From assembly GCA_965220505.1 (NCBI GenBank), contig CBDCQE010000003.1:1-64000 (forward strand): 64,000 nt of DNA. Reading direction: 5' to 3'. Origin of the DNA: Bin87 sp965220505 (lineage in GTDB: Bacteria > Chloroflexota > Dehalococcoidia > Lucifugimonadales > UBA3495). Each line of letters begins with the position of its first letter. The stretch's first letter is position 1. The notes beneath the pieces are model-generated. The model did no database searches, was not told the DNA's origin, and was given only the letters and a program-made list of their open reading frames with translations. Both the position numbers and the translations under genes were made by a program. Shown here one piece after another: positions 1 through 9,132 of the stretch.

Positions 1-384
1 GAACTTGCCCAGCAGGTAGCTCTTCTCGTTGGTCAACGACCCGCCGCCGAAGATGCCCGCCGCGTCCTTGCCGTATGCGCCCTGCGCATCTTTGAATCCC
101 CGCGCGACACGGTCCAATGCTGCGTCCCAGCTCACCGGTACCAGCGCTCCTGACTCGTTTCTGGCCAGCGGAGTGGTGAGCCGCTCGGGATGCATCAGCG
201 TGGCCGCGGCGGTCCAGCCCTTGATGCACAGGGCTCCCTTGTTGACCGGAAACTCCGCGTCGCCAGTGATTGCGATTTCCTTGCCGGCGGCGGAAATGCG
301 CATGCCGCACTGGAACGCGCAATAGGGGCAATGGGTGGCAGTGGCGCCCGCGTTTGAGTTCGTTTGGTCGTTGACCTGCTGCAT
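1..384 (-). CDS. Molybdopterin oxidoreductase, N-terminal fragment (assimilatory nitrate reductase-like)
   Basis: This is the first 128 codons of a gene that runs off the left edge. The reading frame is open throughout and starts at an ATG (384-382). Near the N-terminus it has the 4Fe-4S signature CPYCAFQCGM, with a fourth cysteine in CIKG about 27 residues on. Next comes a stretch like MHPERLTTPLAR and a VSWDAALDRVA motif, the usual entry to the Mo-bisMGD catalytic domain. The order CxxCxxxC...C fits the NarB/NasA/FdhF family, and the CPYCAFQCGM form resembles assimilatory nitrate reductases of Gram-positive-type bacteria. That subtype is a guess, because the substrate-determining part lies outside the window. 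The moaD and moaE genes at 27 kb could supply its cofactor. Confidence 0.85.
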   Translation of the reverse strand, partial: MQQVNDQTNSNAGATATHCPYCAFQCGMRISAAGKEIAITGDAEFPVNKGALCIKGWTAAATLMHPERLTTPLARNESGALVPVSWDAALDRVARGFKDAQGAYGKDAAGIFGGGSLTNEKSYLLGKF

Positions 385-835
385 GATTTGACCGCGCCCG
401 TGATTGGTTAGCGCGATTCAGGATATGCAGCGGGTTTTGCGTATCCTTTGCGAGACGGTTACGCGCCGGTTGCAATTTTGTGAATTAGGGATAACGGCAC
501 GGTAAATGCCATGTAACCGCCGAGGGGTTGCCGCGGTCCCGGCAGCTTTTGTTCCGGGCTCGGAGCAGAATTTCCCTGCCGCCGCCGCTTTGAACGGCCA
601 TGTTCATTATGTTTCGTAATAATAACGCATCATGATAATTAGTATAAAATATATTGACATTACGGATTCCGTCCTATAGACTGCGACGGCGGTAAAAACC
701 CTGATTTTCGAGACTAGGAATTCGAAACTCGGAATAGGCACGAATTTGCCACATCCCAGCCTTATAGCGGCGGGCTCTTAGAGCCCGTTTTCCTACGGTT
801 TCTTCACAATGGAAACTCCGACCGGAGGTAGTTTG
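385..835. other. Divergent intergenic region
   Basis: About 450 bp separate the minus-strand molybdopterin enzyme from the plus-strand binding-protein operon. The segment 600-680 is strikingly AT-rich against the GC-rich background and contains the best promoter candidate. I see no coding frame, tRNA or clear operator palindrome. Confidence 0.6.
654..680 (+). promoter_or_regulatory. Candidate sigma70-type promoter for the peptide-transport operon
   Basis: TTGACA (654-659) and TATAGA (675-680) are separated by 15 bp, a little short of the usual 16-18. They lie in the most AT-rich part of the intergenic region, about 155 bp upstream of the first binding-protein gene. Confidence 0.45.
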
Positions 836-2689
836 ATGAGTTGGTTCGGAATCAGCCGCAAGAGTTTGCTTGTCCTTGTAATTGGGGGGTTGGCTCTGAC
901 CCCTATTGTGGCGTGTGGCACCGCCGAAGAGTCGGCAGCTCCGGCTTCCGCGCCCGCTGCCGCTCCGGCGCAGCAGGCCGCGCCCCAGCAGCCCGCCTCC
1001 GGCAGCCAGCAGGCCGCCGCGCCGGCCGCGACAACCCAGGCCGCTCCCGCTCAGGCCGCCCAGGCCGCGCCCACCGCCGTGCCCCAGGCCGCCGGTTCGA
1101 GCGACTCCATGATGATGGCGGAGCCCAAGGGCATCCTCAGCACCGGCCTGAAGGAAATGGGACCCTTCTTCCTGCACCCCAGCACCCTGGGCAACCCGCA
1201 GATCTTCGTCCACGGCACCGCGCCCATCGGCGAAGGGCTGCTGCAGGAGGACGTGAACCGCGACGTCAAGGGCCTGCTGGCCGAATCGTGGGAGATCTCC
1301 GACGACTTCCTCGTCTGGACATTCCATCTGACCAAGGGCGTGCAGTTCCATAAGGGCTACGGCGAGATGACCGCGGAAGACGTCGTCTGGTCGATGCAGC
1401 AGTGGGGCTTGAGTAAGCACCCCCGCGCCGGCCAGTTGGAGACGTTCTGGGCGGACCGGGACGGCTCGATGATCATCGACAGCCACACCCTGCAGGTGCA
1501 CACCGGCGAACCGCTGGTCCACGTCATCGCCCAGCGCTGGCACATGACCCCGGGCGGAGCCTCCACCTTCATCGCCAGCAAGAAGCAGACCGAGGAGCTG
1601 GGCGTCGAAGAGGCCAGCGCGAATATGGCCGCCACCGGTCCGTGGGAAATCGTCGACCACCGCACCGGCGAGTTCTGGAAGATGCAGGCGGTCCGCGATC
1701 ACTGGCGGCACACCCCCGCCTTTGACCAGTTCGTCATGTGGGAAATCCCTGAAGAATCCTCCCGCGTCGCCGGGTTCAAGACCGGCGCCCTGGATACCTT
1801 CCTGATGGGCTACGACTCCATCCCCAGCGTGCTGGAGGTGGAAGGCGCCGAACTGATGAAGGTTCCCAACGCCATCGTGCAGAGCCTGCGGATTTACGGA
1901 AACTGGTACCCGGTCGAGGGCGTCGAAACCCGGCCTGGCTACGACCCCGAAAACCCCTGGGTTTCCCCAACCGACGATATAACCTCGCCGGAGTGGGACC
2001 GGGCCCGCAAGGTGCGCCTGGCTTTGATGACCGCTATTGACCGCCAGGCCCTGGTTGACGAAATCCTGTCCGGCAACGGCAGCACCGCCACGCCCATCCA
2101 CTCGTACAGCGGCTTCGAGCACTACCTGGACGGCCGGGACTGGGAGTACAACCCCGAACGCGCCATGCAGTTGCTGGAAGAGGCCGGATACCCGGATGGG
2201 TTCAACATCACGTTGACGCCGGCCCTGCGCGGCGCGCCCCAGGAAGTGGAAAGCTGCGAAGCCATCGCGCAGATGTGGAATGACATCGGCCTGGACGTGG
2301 ACTTCCAGCGCATTCCCTACGGCACCCTGCGCCCCACGCTGGTGGGCCGGACCTACCAGGGCGCGACCTGCCACGCCGGTGGCCCCTTGCCCACGCCGGC
2401 AAGCGGCTTCGGCAGCTACCTGACCGAAAACCCCTTCAACCGCGGCCTGGAGCACCAGTGGTCTGATGACCTGATGCGCCGTGCCATGGGTGAAGTGGAC
2501 CCCGACGCTCGCGAGCTGATGGAGCGTGAACTCGGACAGTTCCTGTTCGACCACGCCCTCACCGACCTCACCTACTACAACATCGACGCCATCTGGCCGG
2601 TGGGACCACGCATCCAGCCGTGGGGTGAGTATGTCCGGCGCAGCGACGTCCGGCAGATCAACGGCTACGAGTACATCAAGCACCGGTAG
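836..2689 (+). CDS. ABC transporter substrate-binding lipoprotein, family 5 (peptide/dipeptide type), copy 1
   Basis: This 617-residue protein is an extracytoplasmic binding protein of the SBP_bac_5 family (DppA/OppA/NikA type). The start is the ATG at 836, preceded by GGAGG at 824-828; an upstream in-frame ATG at 809 lacks such a site. A lipoprotein signal ends in IVAC with lipid Cys27. An Ala/Gln/Pro-rich linker of roughly 60 residues then tethers the binding domain. Family hallmarks include a VQFHKGYGEMTAEDVVW segment and a run like PERAMQLLEEAGYPDGF. Two paralogues follow directly, then the matching permeases and ATPases, so it very probably feeds that importer. The ligand cannot be told from sequence. 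Confidence 0.9.
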   Translation: MSWFGISRKSLLVLVIGGLALTPIVACGTAEESAAPASAPAAAPAQQAAPQQPASGSQQAAAPAATTQAAPAQAAQAAPTAVPQAAGSSDSMMMAEPKGILSTGLKEMGPFFLHPSTLGNPQIFVHGTAPIGEGLLQEDVNRDVKGLLAESWEISDDFLVWTFHLTKGVQFHKGYGEMTAEDVVWSMQQWGLSKHPRAGQLETFWADRDGSMIIDSHTLQVHTGEPLVHVIAQRWHMTPGGASTFIASKKQTEELGVEEASANMAATGPWEIVDHRTGEFWKMQAVRDHWRHTPAFDQFVMWEIPEESSRVAGFKTGALDTFLMGYDSIPSVLEVEGAELMKVPNAIVQSLRIYGNWYPVEGVETRPGYDPENPWVSPTDDITSPEWDRARKVRLALMTAIDRQALVDEILSGNGSTATPIHSYSGFEHYLDGRDWEYNPERAMQLLEEAGYPDGFNITLTPALRGAPQEVESCEAIAQMWNDIGLDVDFQRIPYGTLRPTLVGRTYQGATCHAGGPLPTPASGFGSYLTENPFNRGLEHQWSDDLMRRAMGEVDPDARELMERELGQFLFDHALTDLTYYNIDAIWPVGPRIQPWGEYVRRSDVRQINGYEYIKHR

Positions 2690-2736
2690 TAACCTACCTG
2701 CAAAACCGACCCCGATCACAAGACAATGAGGTTAAT

Positions 2737-4620
2737 ATGCTTCGATTTCCAGGAAAGTCTCTGACCGCCGCTGCCGGTCTCGGCGCGCTGTCCCTGATGC
2801 TGGCCCTGGTGGTTGCCTGCGGCGGCGCGGCGGAGACCCCCGCTCCGGCCACGGGCCAGACCTCCGCCGGCCAGAGCGCCGCACCGGCCGCGCCGGCGGC
2901 GACGCAAGCCCCGGCGGCCGATTCTCGATCATCGGCGCCGGCAGCCACGGAGGTTCCGGTGGCCGCCGCAGTGACGGCGCCCACGGCCACTCCGCAAGCT
3001 GCCGAGGTGATGGTTGACGATAAGCCCGTTGGCAGGCTGATTGTCGGTCAGAAGGAACTTGGACCCTTCATGGGCCACCCCGCCCTGACCGGAAACCCCC
3101 AGATTTTCGTCCTGCAAACCGCTCCCATCGGCGAGTCGCTGCTGACCGTGTCCAGCGAACTGAAGCCGGTAGGCATGCTGGCCAGGGAATGGTCAGTGTC
3201 CCCTGACGGGACAACCTGGACTTTCAATCTCAACGAGGGCGTCCAGTTCCACAAGGGCTACGGCGAGATGACCGCCGAGGACGTCATCTGGGCGATGCGG
3301 CAATTCGGGGCCGAGGGCTCGAAGCACCCGCGAGCGTCCAACATGCGCGGTATCTGGGAGAACCCTGAGGGTCATGCGACAGCCGTCGACGACTACACCG
3401 TGGAGGTTAATACCGGCACGCCGTGGTCGGAGGTCCCAGTCAACGAAATCCTGACCAGCGCCGGCGGTGGCGGAACCTGGATCGTCAGCAAGAAACAGAC
3501 CGAAGAACTGGGCGTGGAAGAAGCCAACGACCAGATCGCCGGCACCGGTCCCTGGGACCTGGTGGACTACCGTACCGGTGAGTTCTGGCGCATGGAAGCC
3601 GTAGAAAACCACTGGCGGAAAACGCCCCACTTCGCCGAGTTGATCTTCCAGGAAATTCCCGAAGAATCATCTCGCGTGGCCGGTTTTAAGACCGGAAACC
3701 TCGATACCACGCTTCTGGCCTTCGACTCCCTGTCCGAGGTTGAGAGTGTCGACGGCGCAGAAATCATGCGCGTGCCCGGCGGCGGTGAAGCGGCGCTGAC
3801 CTTCTACGGCCAGTACTACGTGGGCATTGGCACCGAGGACCAGCAGCCCGGCTACGATCCGGACCTGCCCTGGGTGTCCGCCAACCCCGACATCAATTCC
3901 GAAGAGTGGAAGAACGCGGCCAAGATTCGCACCGCGCTGTCCATCGCCATTGACCGGCAGGGCATCGTTGATACGTTGCTGCACGGCTACGGATCCCCCG
4001 CCGTCCTCTGGGACTTCGGCCAGTACGAAGAGTCCTGGCTGCCGGCGGAACTGCGCTGGGAGTTCAACCCGGAGCGGGCCAAGCAGTTGATCGCGGAGGC
4101 CGGTTACCCGGACGGCTTCAGCATCACGCTGACCCCGTCGCTGCGGGGCGCGCCAGTGGAAGTGGAAGCCTGCGAGGCCATCGCCACCATGTGGGGCGAC
4201 ATCGGCGTGGACGTCAAGTTCCAGAGCCTGCCCTACTCCACGCTGCGGCCCAGCCTGATCGCCCGCACTTACCAGGGTTCCACCTGTCACGCCGGCGGCA
4301 TCCGCCTGGAGCCCGGTCAGGGGTTCTCCGGAATGCTGTCGAAGCTGCACCACCAGGCCGTCTGGAACCGCGGAGTTGAACATCCGTGGCTGGACGAGAA
4401 GGTTTCCCAGCACATGGCCGAGGTGGATTCGGTGGCGCGGCGCGAACTTGCCATCGAAATCGCGACGTTCATGTTCGACAATGCCATCACCGGCGTGGGG
4501 TTGTATAATTTCGACAGCCTGTGGCCGGTGGGTCCCAACATCCAACCCTGGATCGAGGGCGTGCGCTACCGTGACCTGCGCAACATCAACGGGTACGAGT
4601 ACATCCAGCCCAGGGGCTAA
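2737..4620 (+). CDS. ABC transporter substrate-binding lipoprotein, family 5, copy 2
   Basis: This 627-residue paralogue of its neighbours starts at an ATG preceded by GAGG. The signal peptide ends in VVAC (Cys28), followed by an Ala/Pro/Thr-rich linker to about residue 90. The binding domain opens with KELGPFMGHPALTGNPQIF and contains VQFHKGYGEMTAEDVIW. It is visibly closer to copy 3 than to copy 1, for example in the shared GPFMGHP, SLLTVSS and EACEAIA blocks. The 47-bp gap to copy 1 and 23-bp gap to copy 3 place it in one operon. Three receptors for one channel suggest a range of related ligands; this is inference. Confidence 0.9.
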   Translation: MLRFPGKSLTAAAGLGALSLMLALVVACGGAAETPAPATGQTSAGQSAAPAAPAATQAPAADSRSSAPAATEVPVAAAVTAPTATPQAAEVMVDDKPVGRLIVGQKELGPFMGHPALTGNPQIFVLQTAPIGESLLTVSSELKPVGMLAREWSVSPDGTTWTFNLNEGVQFHKGYGEMTAEDVIWAMRQFGAEGSKHPRASNMRGIWENPEGHATAVDDYTVEVNTGTPWSEVPVNEILTSAGGGGTWIVSKKQTEELGVEEANDQIAGTGPWDLVDYRTGEFWRMEAVENHWRKTPHFAELIFQEIPEESSRVAGFKTGNLDTTLLAFDSLSEVESVDGAEIMRVPGGGEAALTFYGQYYVGIGTEDQQPGYDPDLPWVSANPDINSEEWKNAAKIRTALSIAIDRQGIVDTLLHGYGSPAVLWDFGQYEESWLPAELRWEFNPERAKQLIAEAGYPDGFSITLTPSLRGAPVEVEACEAIATMWGDIGVDVKFQSLPYSTLRPSLIARTYQGSTCHAGGIRLEPGQGFSGMLSKLHHQAVWNRGVEHPWLDEKVSQHMAEVDSVARRELAIEIATFMFDNAITGVGLYNFDSLWPVGPNIQPWIEGVRYRDLRNINGYEYIQPRG

Positions 4621-4643
4621 ACCCGTACTTTCCTGAGGTGTCC

Positions 4644-6539
4644 ATGCTGAGCCTTCCCAAAAAGTTCTCCACCTTCGCGACCGCCATGGGGACACTGTCC
4701 TTGCTGCTGGCGCTGGGGGTCGCGTGCGGTGGCGCGGCGACCGAGGAAGGCTCAGGGGCTCAACCGGCCGCGTCGAACCAACAAGCGGCGCAGCCGACTG
4801 CGGCCCAATCGGCAGCCTCGGGACAACCGGCCGCGGAACCCACCGCGACCCAGTCAACTCCACGACAGCAGGCCGCTACGGCTGTCCCCATCGCCACCCC
4901 AATCCCCACTCCCGAGAGTTCGAGCATGGACTCATCGGAGAAACCCGAGGGAACCCTCAACGTCGGACAGAAAGAACTCGGACCCTTCATGGGCCATCCC
5001 GCCGTCACGGGTAACCCGCAGATCTTTGTCCTGCAAACCGCTCCCATCGGCGAATCGCTTCTGACCGTCAGCAGCGACCTGGAAATCATCCCAATGTTGG
5101 TCCACAGCTGGGAAGTTTCCGAAGACGGTTCGACCTGGACCTTCCACTTGAACAAGGGCGTCCAGTTTCACAAGGGTTACGGCGAATTGACCGCTGAGGA
5201 CGTGATCTGGGGCATGCGGCAATTTGGAGCCGAGGGCTCCAAACACGCCCGGGCGTCCAACATCCGCAGGATTTGGGACAGCGAAGATGGCCACGCCATC
5301 GCCATCGACGACTACACCGTGGAAGTCGACGCTGGCACACCCTGGTCGCCGGTCGTCGCCGTGGAATTCCTCACGAGCCCGGGCGGCGCCGGCTCCTGGA
5401 TCATCAGCAAAAAACAGACTGATGAACTGGGGATGGAAGCAGCAAACAGCCAGATCGCGGCCACCGGCTCCTGGGACTTGGTAGAATTCAGCACCGGTTC
5501 CTTCTGGCGCATGGAAGCCGTGGAAAACCACTGGCGCAAAACCCCGCATTTCGCCGAAATGTACTTCCGGGAAATCCCTGAAGAGTCTTCCCGGGTCGCC
5601 GGATTCCAGACCGGAAATCTGGATACCACCGTCAGCGCTTTCGACTCTCTGGATGCGCTGGACAGTGTGGAAGGCGCCGAACTGATGCGCCTGCCCGGTG
5701 GGGGAGAATCCGCGCTCAACATCTATGGACAATATCATGTGGGCGCCGGTACGGACGAGCAGTTGCCCGGCTTTGATCCGGAACTGCCCTGGATTTCCGC
5801 GAGCGCGGATGTCAACTCAGAGGAATGGGCCAACGCGGCGAAGGTTCGTAACGCGCTGTCCATCGCCATCGACCGCCAGGGTATCGTTGACACCCTGTTG
5901 CGTGGATATGGCAGCCCGGCCGTGATGTGGGAGTACGGGCAGTACGAAGATACCTGGTTGCCCCCGGAAATGCGCTGGGAATACAACCCCGAACGGGCCA
6001 AACAGTTGTTGGCAGAAGCCGGCTACCCTGATGGATTCAGCATTACACTCACGCCGTCCTTGCGCGGTGCGCCCGTTGAAGTGGAAGCTTGTGAGGCCAT
6101 CGCTTCCATGTGGACCGACATCGGCGTGGACGTGAATTTCCAGAAGGTCCCCTACGGCACGCTAAGACCCACGATAGTGGGACGAACGTACCAGGGTGCT
6201 ACCTGCCACGCCGCTGGCATCCGCCTGGAACCGGGCGCGGGATTTACCGACAAGGGCTCGAAACTAGTCCACCAGGCGGTCTGGTCCAGCGGTGCGGATC
6301 ACCCGTGGTTGGACGAAAAGATCGCTCAGCACAAGGGTGAGGTGGACTTCGAGGCGCGCCGAGCGTTGGCCCTCGAGATCACTACCTTCATGTTCGAAAA
6401 CGCCATTACCAATATTGGGCTGTACAATTTCGACGTGGTTTGGCCGGTGGGTCCCAGGATCCAGCCCTGGTCCGAAGGCGTGCGCTACCGTGACCTCCGT
6501 AACATCAACGGTTACGAGTACATCCGTCCGCGGCCGTAG
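4644..6539 (+). CDS. ABC transporter substrate-binding lipoprotein, family 5, copy 3
   Basis: This 631-residue protein is the third tandem SBP_bac_5 paralogue. I start it at the ATG at 4644, which sits 5 bp after GAGG (4635-4638); a GTG at 4638 overlaps that ribosome-binding site and is less likely. The lipobox is GVAC (Cys28), followed by an Ala/Gln/Thr-rich spacer that ends near residue 95. The ligand-binding domain shares long near-identical blocks with copy 2 (GPFMGHPAVTGNPQIF, VQFHKGYGELTAEDVIW, PEEMRW-like and NPERAKQLLAEAGYPDGF stretches). Its wobble positions are less GC-biased than those of copies 1 and 2. Confidence 0.9.
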   Translation: MLSLPKKFSTFATAMGTLSLLLALGVACGGAATEEGSGAQPAASNQQAAQPTAAQSAASGQPAAEPTATQSTPRQQAATAVPIATPIPTPESSSMDSSEKPEGTLNVGQKELGPFMGHPAVTGNPQIFVLQTAPIGESLLTVSSDLEIIPMLVHSWEVSEDGSTWTFHLNKGVQFHKGYGELTAEDVIWGMRQFGAEGSKHARASNIRRIWDSEDGHAIAIDDYTVEVDAGTPWSPVVAVEFLTSPGGAGSWIISKKQTDELGMEAANSQIAATGSWDLVEFSTGSFWRMEAVENHWRKTPHFAEMYFREIPEESSRVAGFQTGNLDTTVSAFDSLDALDSVEGAELMRLPGGGESALNIYGQYHVGAGTDEQLPGFDPELPWISASADVNSEEWANAAKVRNALSIAIDRQGIVDTLLRGYGSPAVMWEYGQYEDTWLPPEMRWEYNPERAKQLLAEAGYPDGFSITLTPSLRGAPVEVEACEAIASMWTDIGVDVNFQKVPYGTLRPTIVGRTYQGATCHAAGIRLEPGAGFTDKGSKLVHQAVWSSGADHPWLDEKIAQHKGEVDFEARRALALEITTFMFENAITNIGLYNFDVVWPVGPRIQPWSEGVRYRDLRNINGYEYIRPRP

Positions 6540-6580
6540 ACCTAGTCGAAACTGAAGGATTGTGGGTAGGTAACGCCAGT

Positions 6581-7138
6581 ATGGGGCCGCAGAAGCCTTG
6601 GATATCAGTCGTCGCCAGAACTCTCCTGGGGTTTCCCCTGGCCGGGGTCCTGGCAGCCCTCGGGATGGCGGTAGCGTCCGCGTTAGGAGTGTTTTTCGGT
6701 GTGGCGGCCCTGCCCAAGATCCTTGCCATGCTCATGGTGGGCGCCGGAGTAGGCGCTGGAATCGGGGCGGGATTGACCATGCTGAGAGTGGACGCCATCC
6801 CGTCCTGGCCTGTGTTGCTGGCAGTCGGCCTGGGTTTGTCCGCGGTTAGCGCCGCAGGGGCTTGGGTCGGTTTCCAAATCGGCGACCACATTACCGCCAT
6901 TGAGGAAGCCAGATGCGTGGGCGTTTGCCCCTACCTGTTCAAGCCGCGAACCTATATTGCCCTGGGAGCGGCGCTGGTACCGAACATCATTGCGCTGCTC
7001 TTCAACGTCGGCTACGAGGGCATGTTCGGAAGGTTCGCTCGCGCCGCGCGTCAACCGCGAGGCGGCGGGACGCTGGGACCTTCCAACGGATCCGGATCCG
7101 GCAATGACGAAGCCCGAGCCGCGGGCAGTTCGTCGTGA
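6581..7138 (+). CDS. Small integral membrane protein of unknown function
   Basis: This 185-residue protein has four predicted membrane segments rich in Ala, Gly and Leu, in the first about 145 residues, and a Gly/Ser-rich basic tail. I prefer the ATG at 6581, downstream of GTAGG; a TTG at 6560 would add seven residues. A pair of cysteines in RCVGVCPY lies in the third loop. It sits between the binding-protein genes and the permeases in the same direction, so it may belong to the transport operon. I do not recognise the family. Confidence 0.65.
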   Translation: MGPQKPWISVVARTLLGFPLAGVLAALGMAVASALGVFFGVAALPKILAMLMVGAGVGAGIGAGLTMLRVDAIPSWPVLLAVGLGLSAVSAAGAWVGFQIGDHITAIEEARCVGVCPYLFKPRTYIALGAALVPNIIALLFNVGYEGMFGRFARAARQPRGGGTLGPSNGSGSGNDEARAAGSSS

Positions 7139-7239
7139 TTCGACCCGGTATGCGCCCAGCGACTCTCGGCGGAAGTTCATCAAGAGCCGCCAATCACCGG
7201 CAACGCTCAGGGAAACAATTTGTGAGGTAGTGAAACAAC

Positions 7240-8175
7240 ATGCAGCGATACCTGTTGCGGCGCATTCTGCTAGCCTTGGTAACCCTGCTGGCGGTGTCGT
7301 TGATCATCTTCGTGATGAGCCGGGCGGCCGGCGATCCCAGGCACGTGTACCTGGATGACTATTCCACCCAGGAAGACTGGGACCGGCTCACGGCAACCCT
7401 CGGGTTGGACAAGCCGTACTATCAGCAATACGGCATATTCTTGGGGAGCGCCCTGCGCGGCGACTTCGGCCAGTCGATCAAAGAGGGTCGACCGTCGATG
7501 GAGGTCATCGTGGAACGGGTGCCGGCCACGTTGCAACTGGGACTGGCGGCCTTCGCGTTCTCGGTAATCGTCGGCGTGCCCCTGGGCATCCTGTCGGCGG
7601 TGAAACGAGGAAGTTTCCTGGACATGACCGGCAAAGTGGTCGCCCTGGTGGGACAATCTGCCCCGGTGTTCTGGTTAGGACTGATGCTGGTGTTCCTGTT
7701 TTCGGTGCGCTGGAATGATTGGTTCGGGGACAGCCTGGTGCCGCCGTACGGTCGCCAGGAGATATCCAGCATTATCCTGCCGGCGGTGACGCTGGGATGG
7801 TTCTATGCCGCGGCCAACCTGCGTTTGCTGCGGTCGGCCATGCTCAACGTCCTGGACTCAGAATACGTGAAGTTGGCGCGAGCCAAGGGTGTCTCCAACA
7901 ACATCGTGATCTGGAAGCACTCGTTGCGCAATGCGCTCATTCCCGTGCTGACTTTCGCCGGCATAACCCTGGGCAGCCTGGTCACCGGTTCGCTGGTCGT
8001 CGAAACCGTGTTCGCGTGGCCGGGATTGGGACAGCTGGCGATCCAGGCCCTGGCCGGCAACGACTATCCACTGCTGCAGGCCGTGGTGATCGTCTTCACG
8101 TTGATGTACGTGGCCGCGGCCCTGCTGGTTGATATCATGTACGCATACATCGATCCCCGGATCCGGTACGCCTAG
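7240..8175 (+). CDS. Dipeptide/oligopeptide ABC transporter permease, DppB type
   Basis: This 311-residue inner-membrane permease starts MQRYLLRRILLALVTLLAVS, the classic DppB/OppB N-terminal helix. It then has the extracytoplasmic loop, five further membrane helices and the cytoplasmic EAA coupling loop ARAKGVSNNIVIWKHSLRNA. The C-terminus ends in DPRIRYA, also typical of the family. GAGG precedes the ATG. It forms a heterodimeric channel with the next gene product. Confidence 0.93.
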   Translation: MQRYLLRRILLALVTLLAVSLIIFVMSRAAGDPRHVYLDDYSTQEDWDRLTATLGLDKPYYQQYGIFLGSALRGDFGQSIKEGRPSMEVIVERVPATLQLGLAAFAFSVIVGVPLGILSAVKRGSFLDMTGKVVALVGQSAPVFWLGLMLVFLFSVRWNDWFGDSLVPPYGRQEISSIILPAVTLGWFYAAANLRLLRSAMLNVLDSEYVKLARAKGVSNNIVIWKHSLRNALIPVLTFAGITLGSLVTGSLVVETVFAWPGLGQLAIQALAGNDYPLLQAVVIVFTLMYVAAALLVDIMYAYIDPRIRYA

Positions 8176-8186
8176 AGGAGGACATC

Positions 8187-9086
8187 GTGGCAGCAGACGC
8201 AACTCTGGTCGTACAGCCGGCGCCGGCGCCGGCCCGCATCGCCAGGCAAATCTGGCAACTGCGCAAGTGGCCCTTGATCCCCATGTTCTTCCTTGCGTTG
8301 TTCGTGGTCACCGGCGTTTTTGCCCCGCTCATCGCACCGCATGATCCTGAACGGGGCGGTCTGAGGGACCGCAACCTGCCGCCGGCATGGGAAGAGGGAG
8401 GAACCTCCGAGTTCCTGCTGGGCACCGATCACCTGGGCCGTGACATGCTGAGCCGGGTCATCTTCGGCGCCCGCATCTCGCTCGCGGTGGCGGGCGTCAC
8501 TCTGGGCGTAGGCATGGTCATCGGCGTGGCCAGTGGCCTCATCGCCGGGTGGTACGGTGGCTGGCTCGATGAGTTCCTGATGCGAATCGTGGACATCAAG
8601 CTGGCGATACCAACCATATTGCTGGCCCTGGTGCTGGTGCTGGCCCTGGGGCAGTCATTCCTGATCATCGTCGCGATCCTGGCCATCGCGGTGTGGCCGC
8701 GTTTTGCCCGCAACGTGCGGGGCGAGGTACTCCAGCTAAAAACCATGGACTTCGTCGCGCTGGCAAAGGTGGCGGGAGCGTCGACGCCGCGCATCCTCTT
8801 CATCCACATCTTCCCGGGCGTGATCAACACCCTCATCGTGTTGGCTACCCTTGAGGTGGGCATCGTTATCCTGCTGGAGTCCACCCTGAGCTTCCTGGGA
8901 GCGGGAGTTCCGCCACCCACACCGGCCTGGGGCTCCATGGTATCCGACGGACGCGACCGGCTCGCGGTGGCTTGGTGGATTTCAACCATGCCCGGTCTGG
9001 CCATCATGGTAACCGTGCTGTCCATGAACCTGTTTGGCGACTGGCTGCGCGACCGCCTCGATCCCAGGCTCCGCCAACTGAACTGA
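8187..9086 (+). CDS. Dipeptide/oligopeptide ABC transporter permease, DppC type
   Basis: This 299-residue permease starts at GTG (8187) after a strong GAGGAGG. It has the family N-terminus with PLIAPHDPE after the first helix, a GTDHLGRDMLSRVI motif and the coupling loop AKVAGASTPRILFIHIFPG. The C-terminus DWLRDRLDPRLRQ is the standard DppC/OppC ending. Only 11 bp separate it from the DppB-type gene. Confidence 0.93.
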   Translation: MAADATLVVQPAPAPARIARQIWQLRKWPLIPMFFLALFVVTGVFAPLIAPHDPERGGLRDRNLPPAWEEGGTSEFLLGTDHLGRDMLSRVIFGARISLAVAGVTLGVGMVIGVASGLIAGWYGGWLDEFLMRIVDIKLAIPTILLALVLVLALGQSFLIIVAILAIAVWPRFARNVRGEVLQLKTMDFVALAKVAGASTPRILFIHIFPGVINTLIVLATLEVGIVILLESTLSFLGAGVPPPTPAWGSMVSDGRDRLAVAWWISTMPGLAIMVTVLSMNLFGDWLRDRLDPRLRQLN

Positions 9087-9132
9087 TCACCGCGACCAAC
9101 TGCCGTCGTCCCACTCGCAAAAAGGCTAACGC

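Noticed and set aside
29..325. Plus-strand open frame at the left edge
   Set aside because: The opposite strand encodes the CPYCAFQCGM iron-sulfur motif of a molybdopterin enzyme, and the plus frame has no family features.
674..2719. Long open frame on the minus strand opposite the first binding-protein gene
   Set aside because: It is the antisense shadow of a clear SBP_bac_5 gene in GC-rich DNA, with no domain and no ribosome-binding site.
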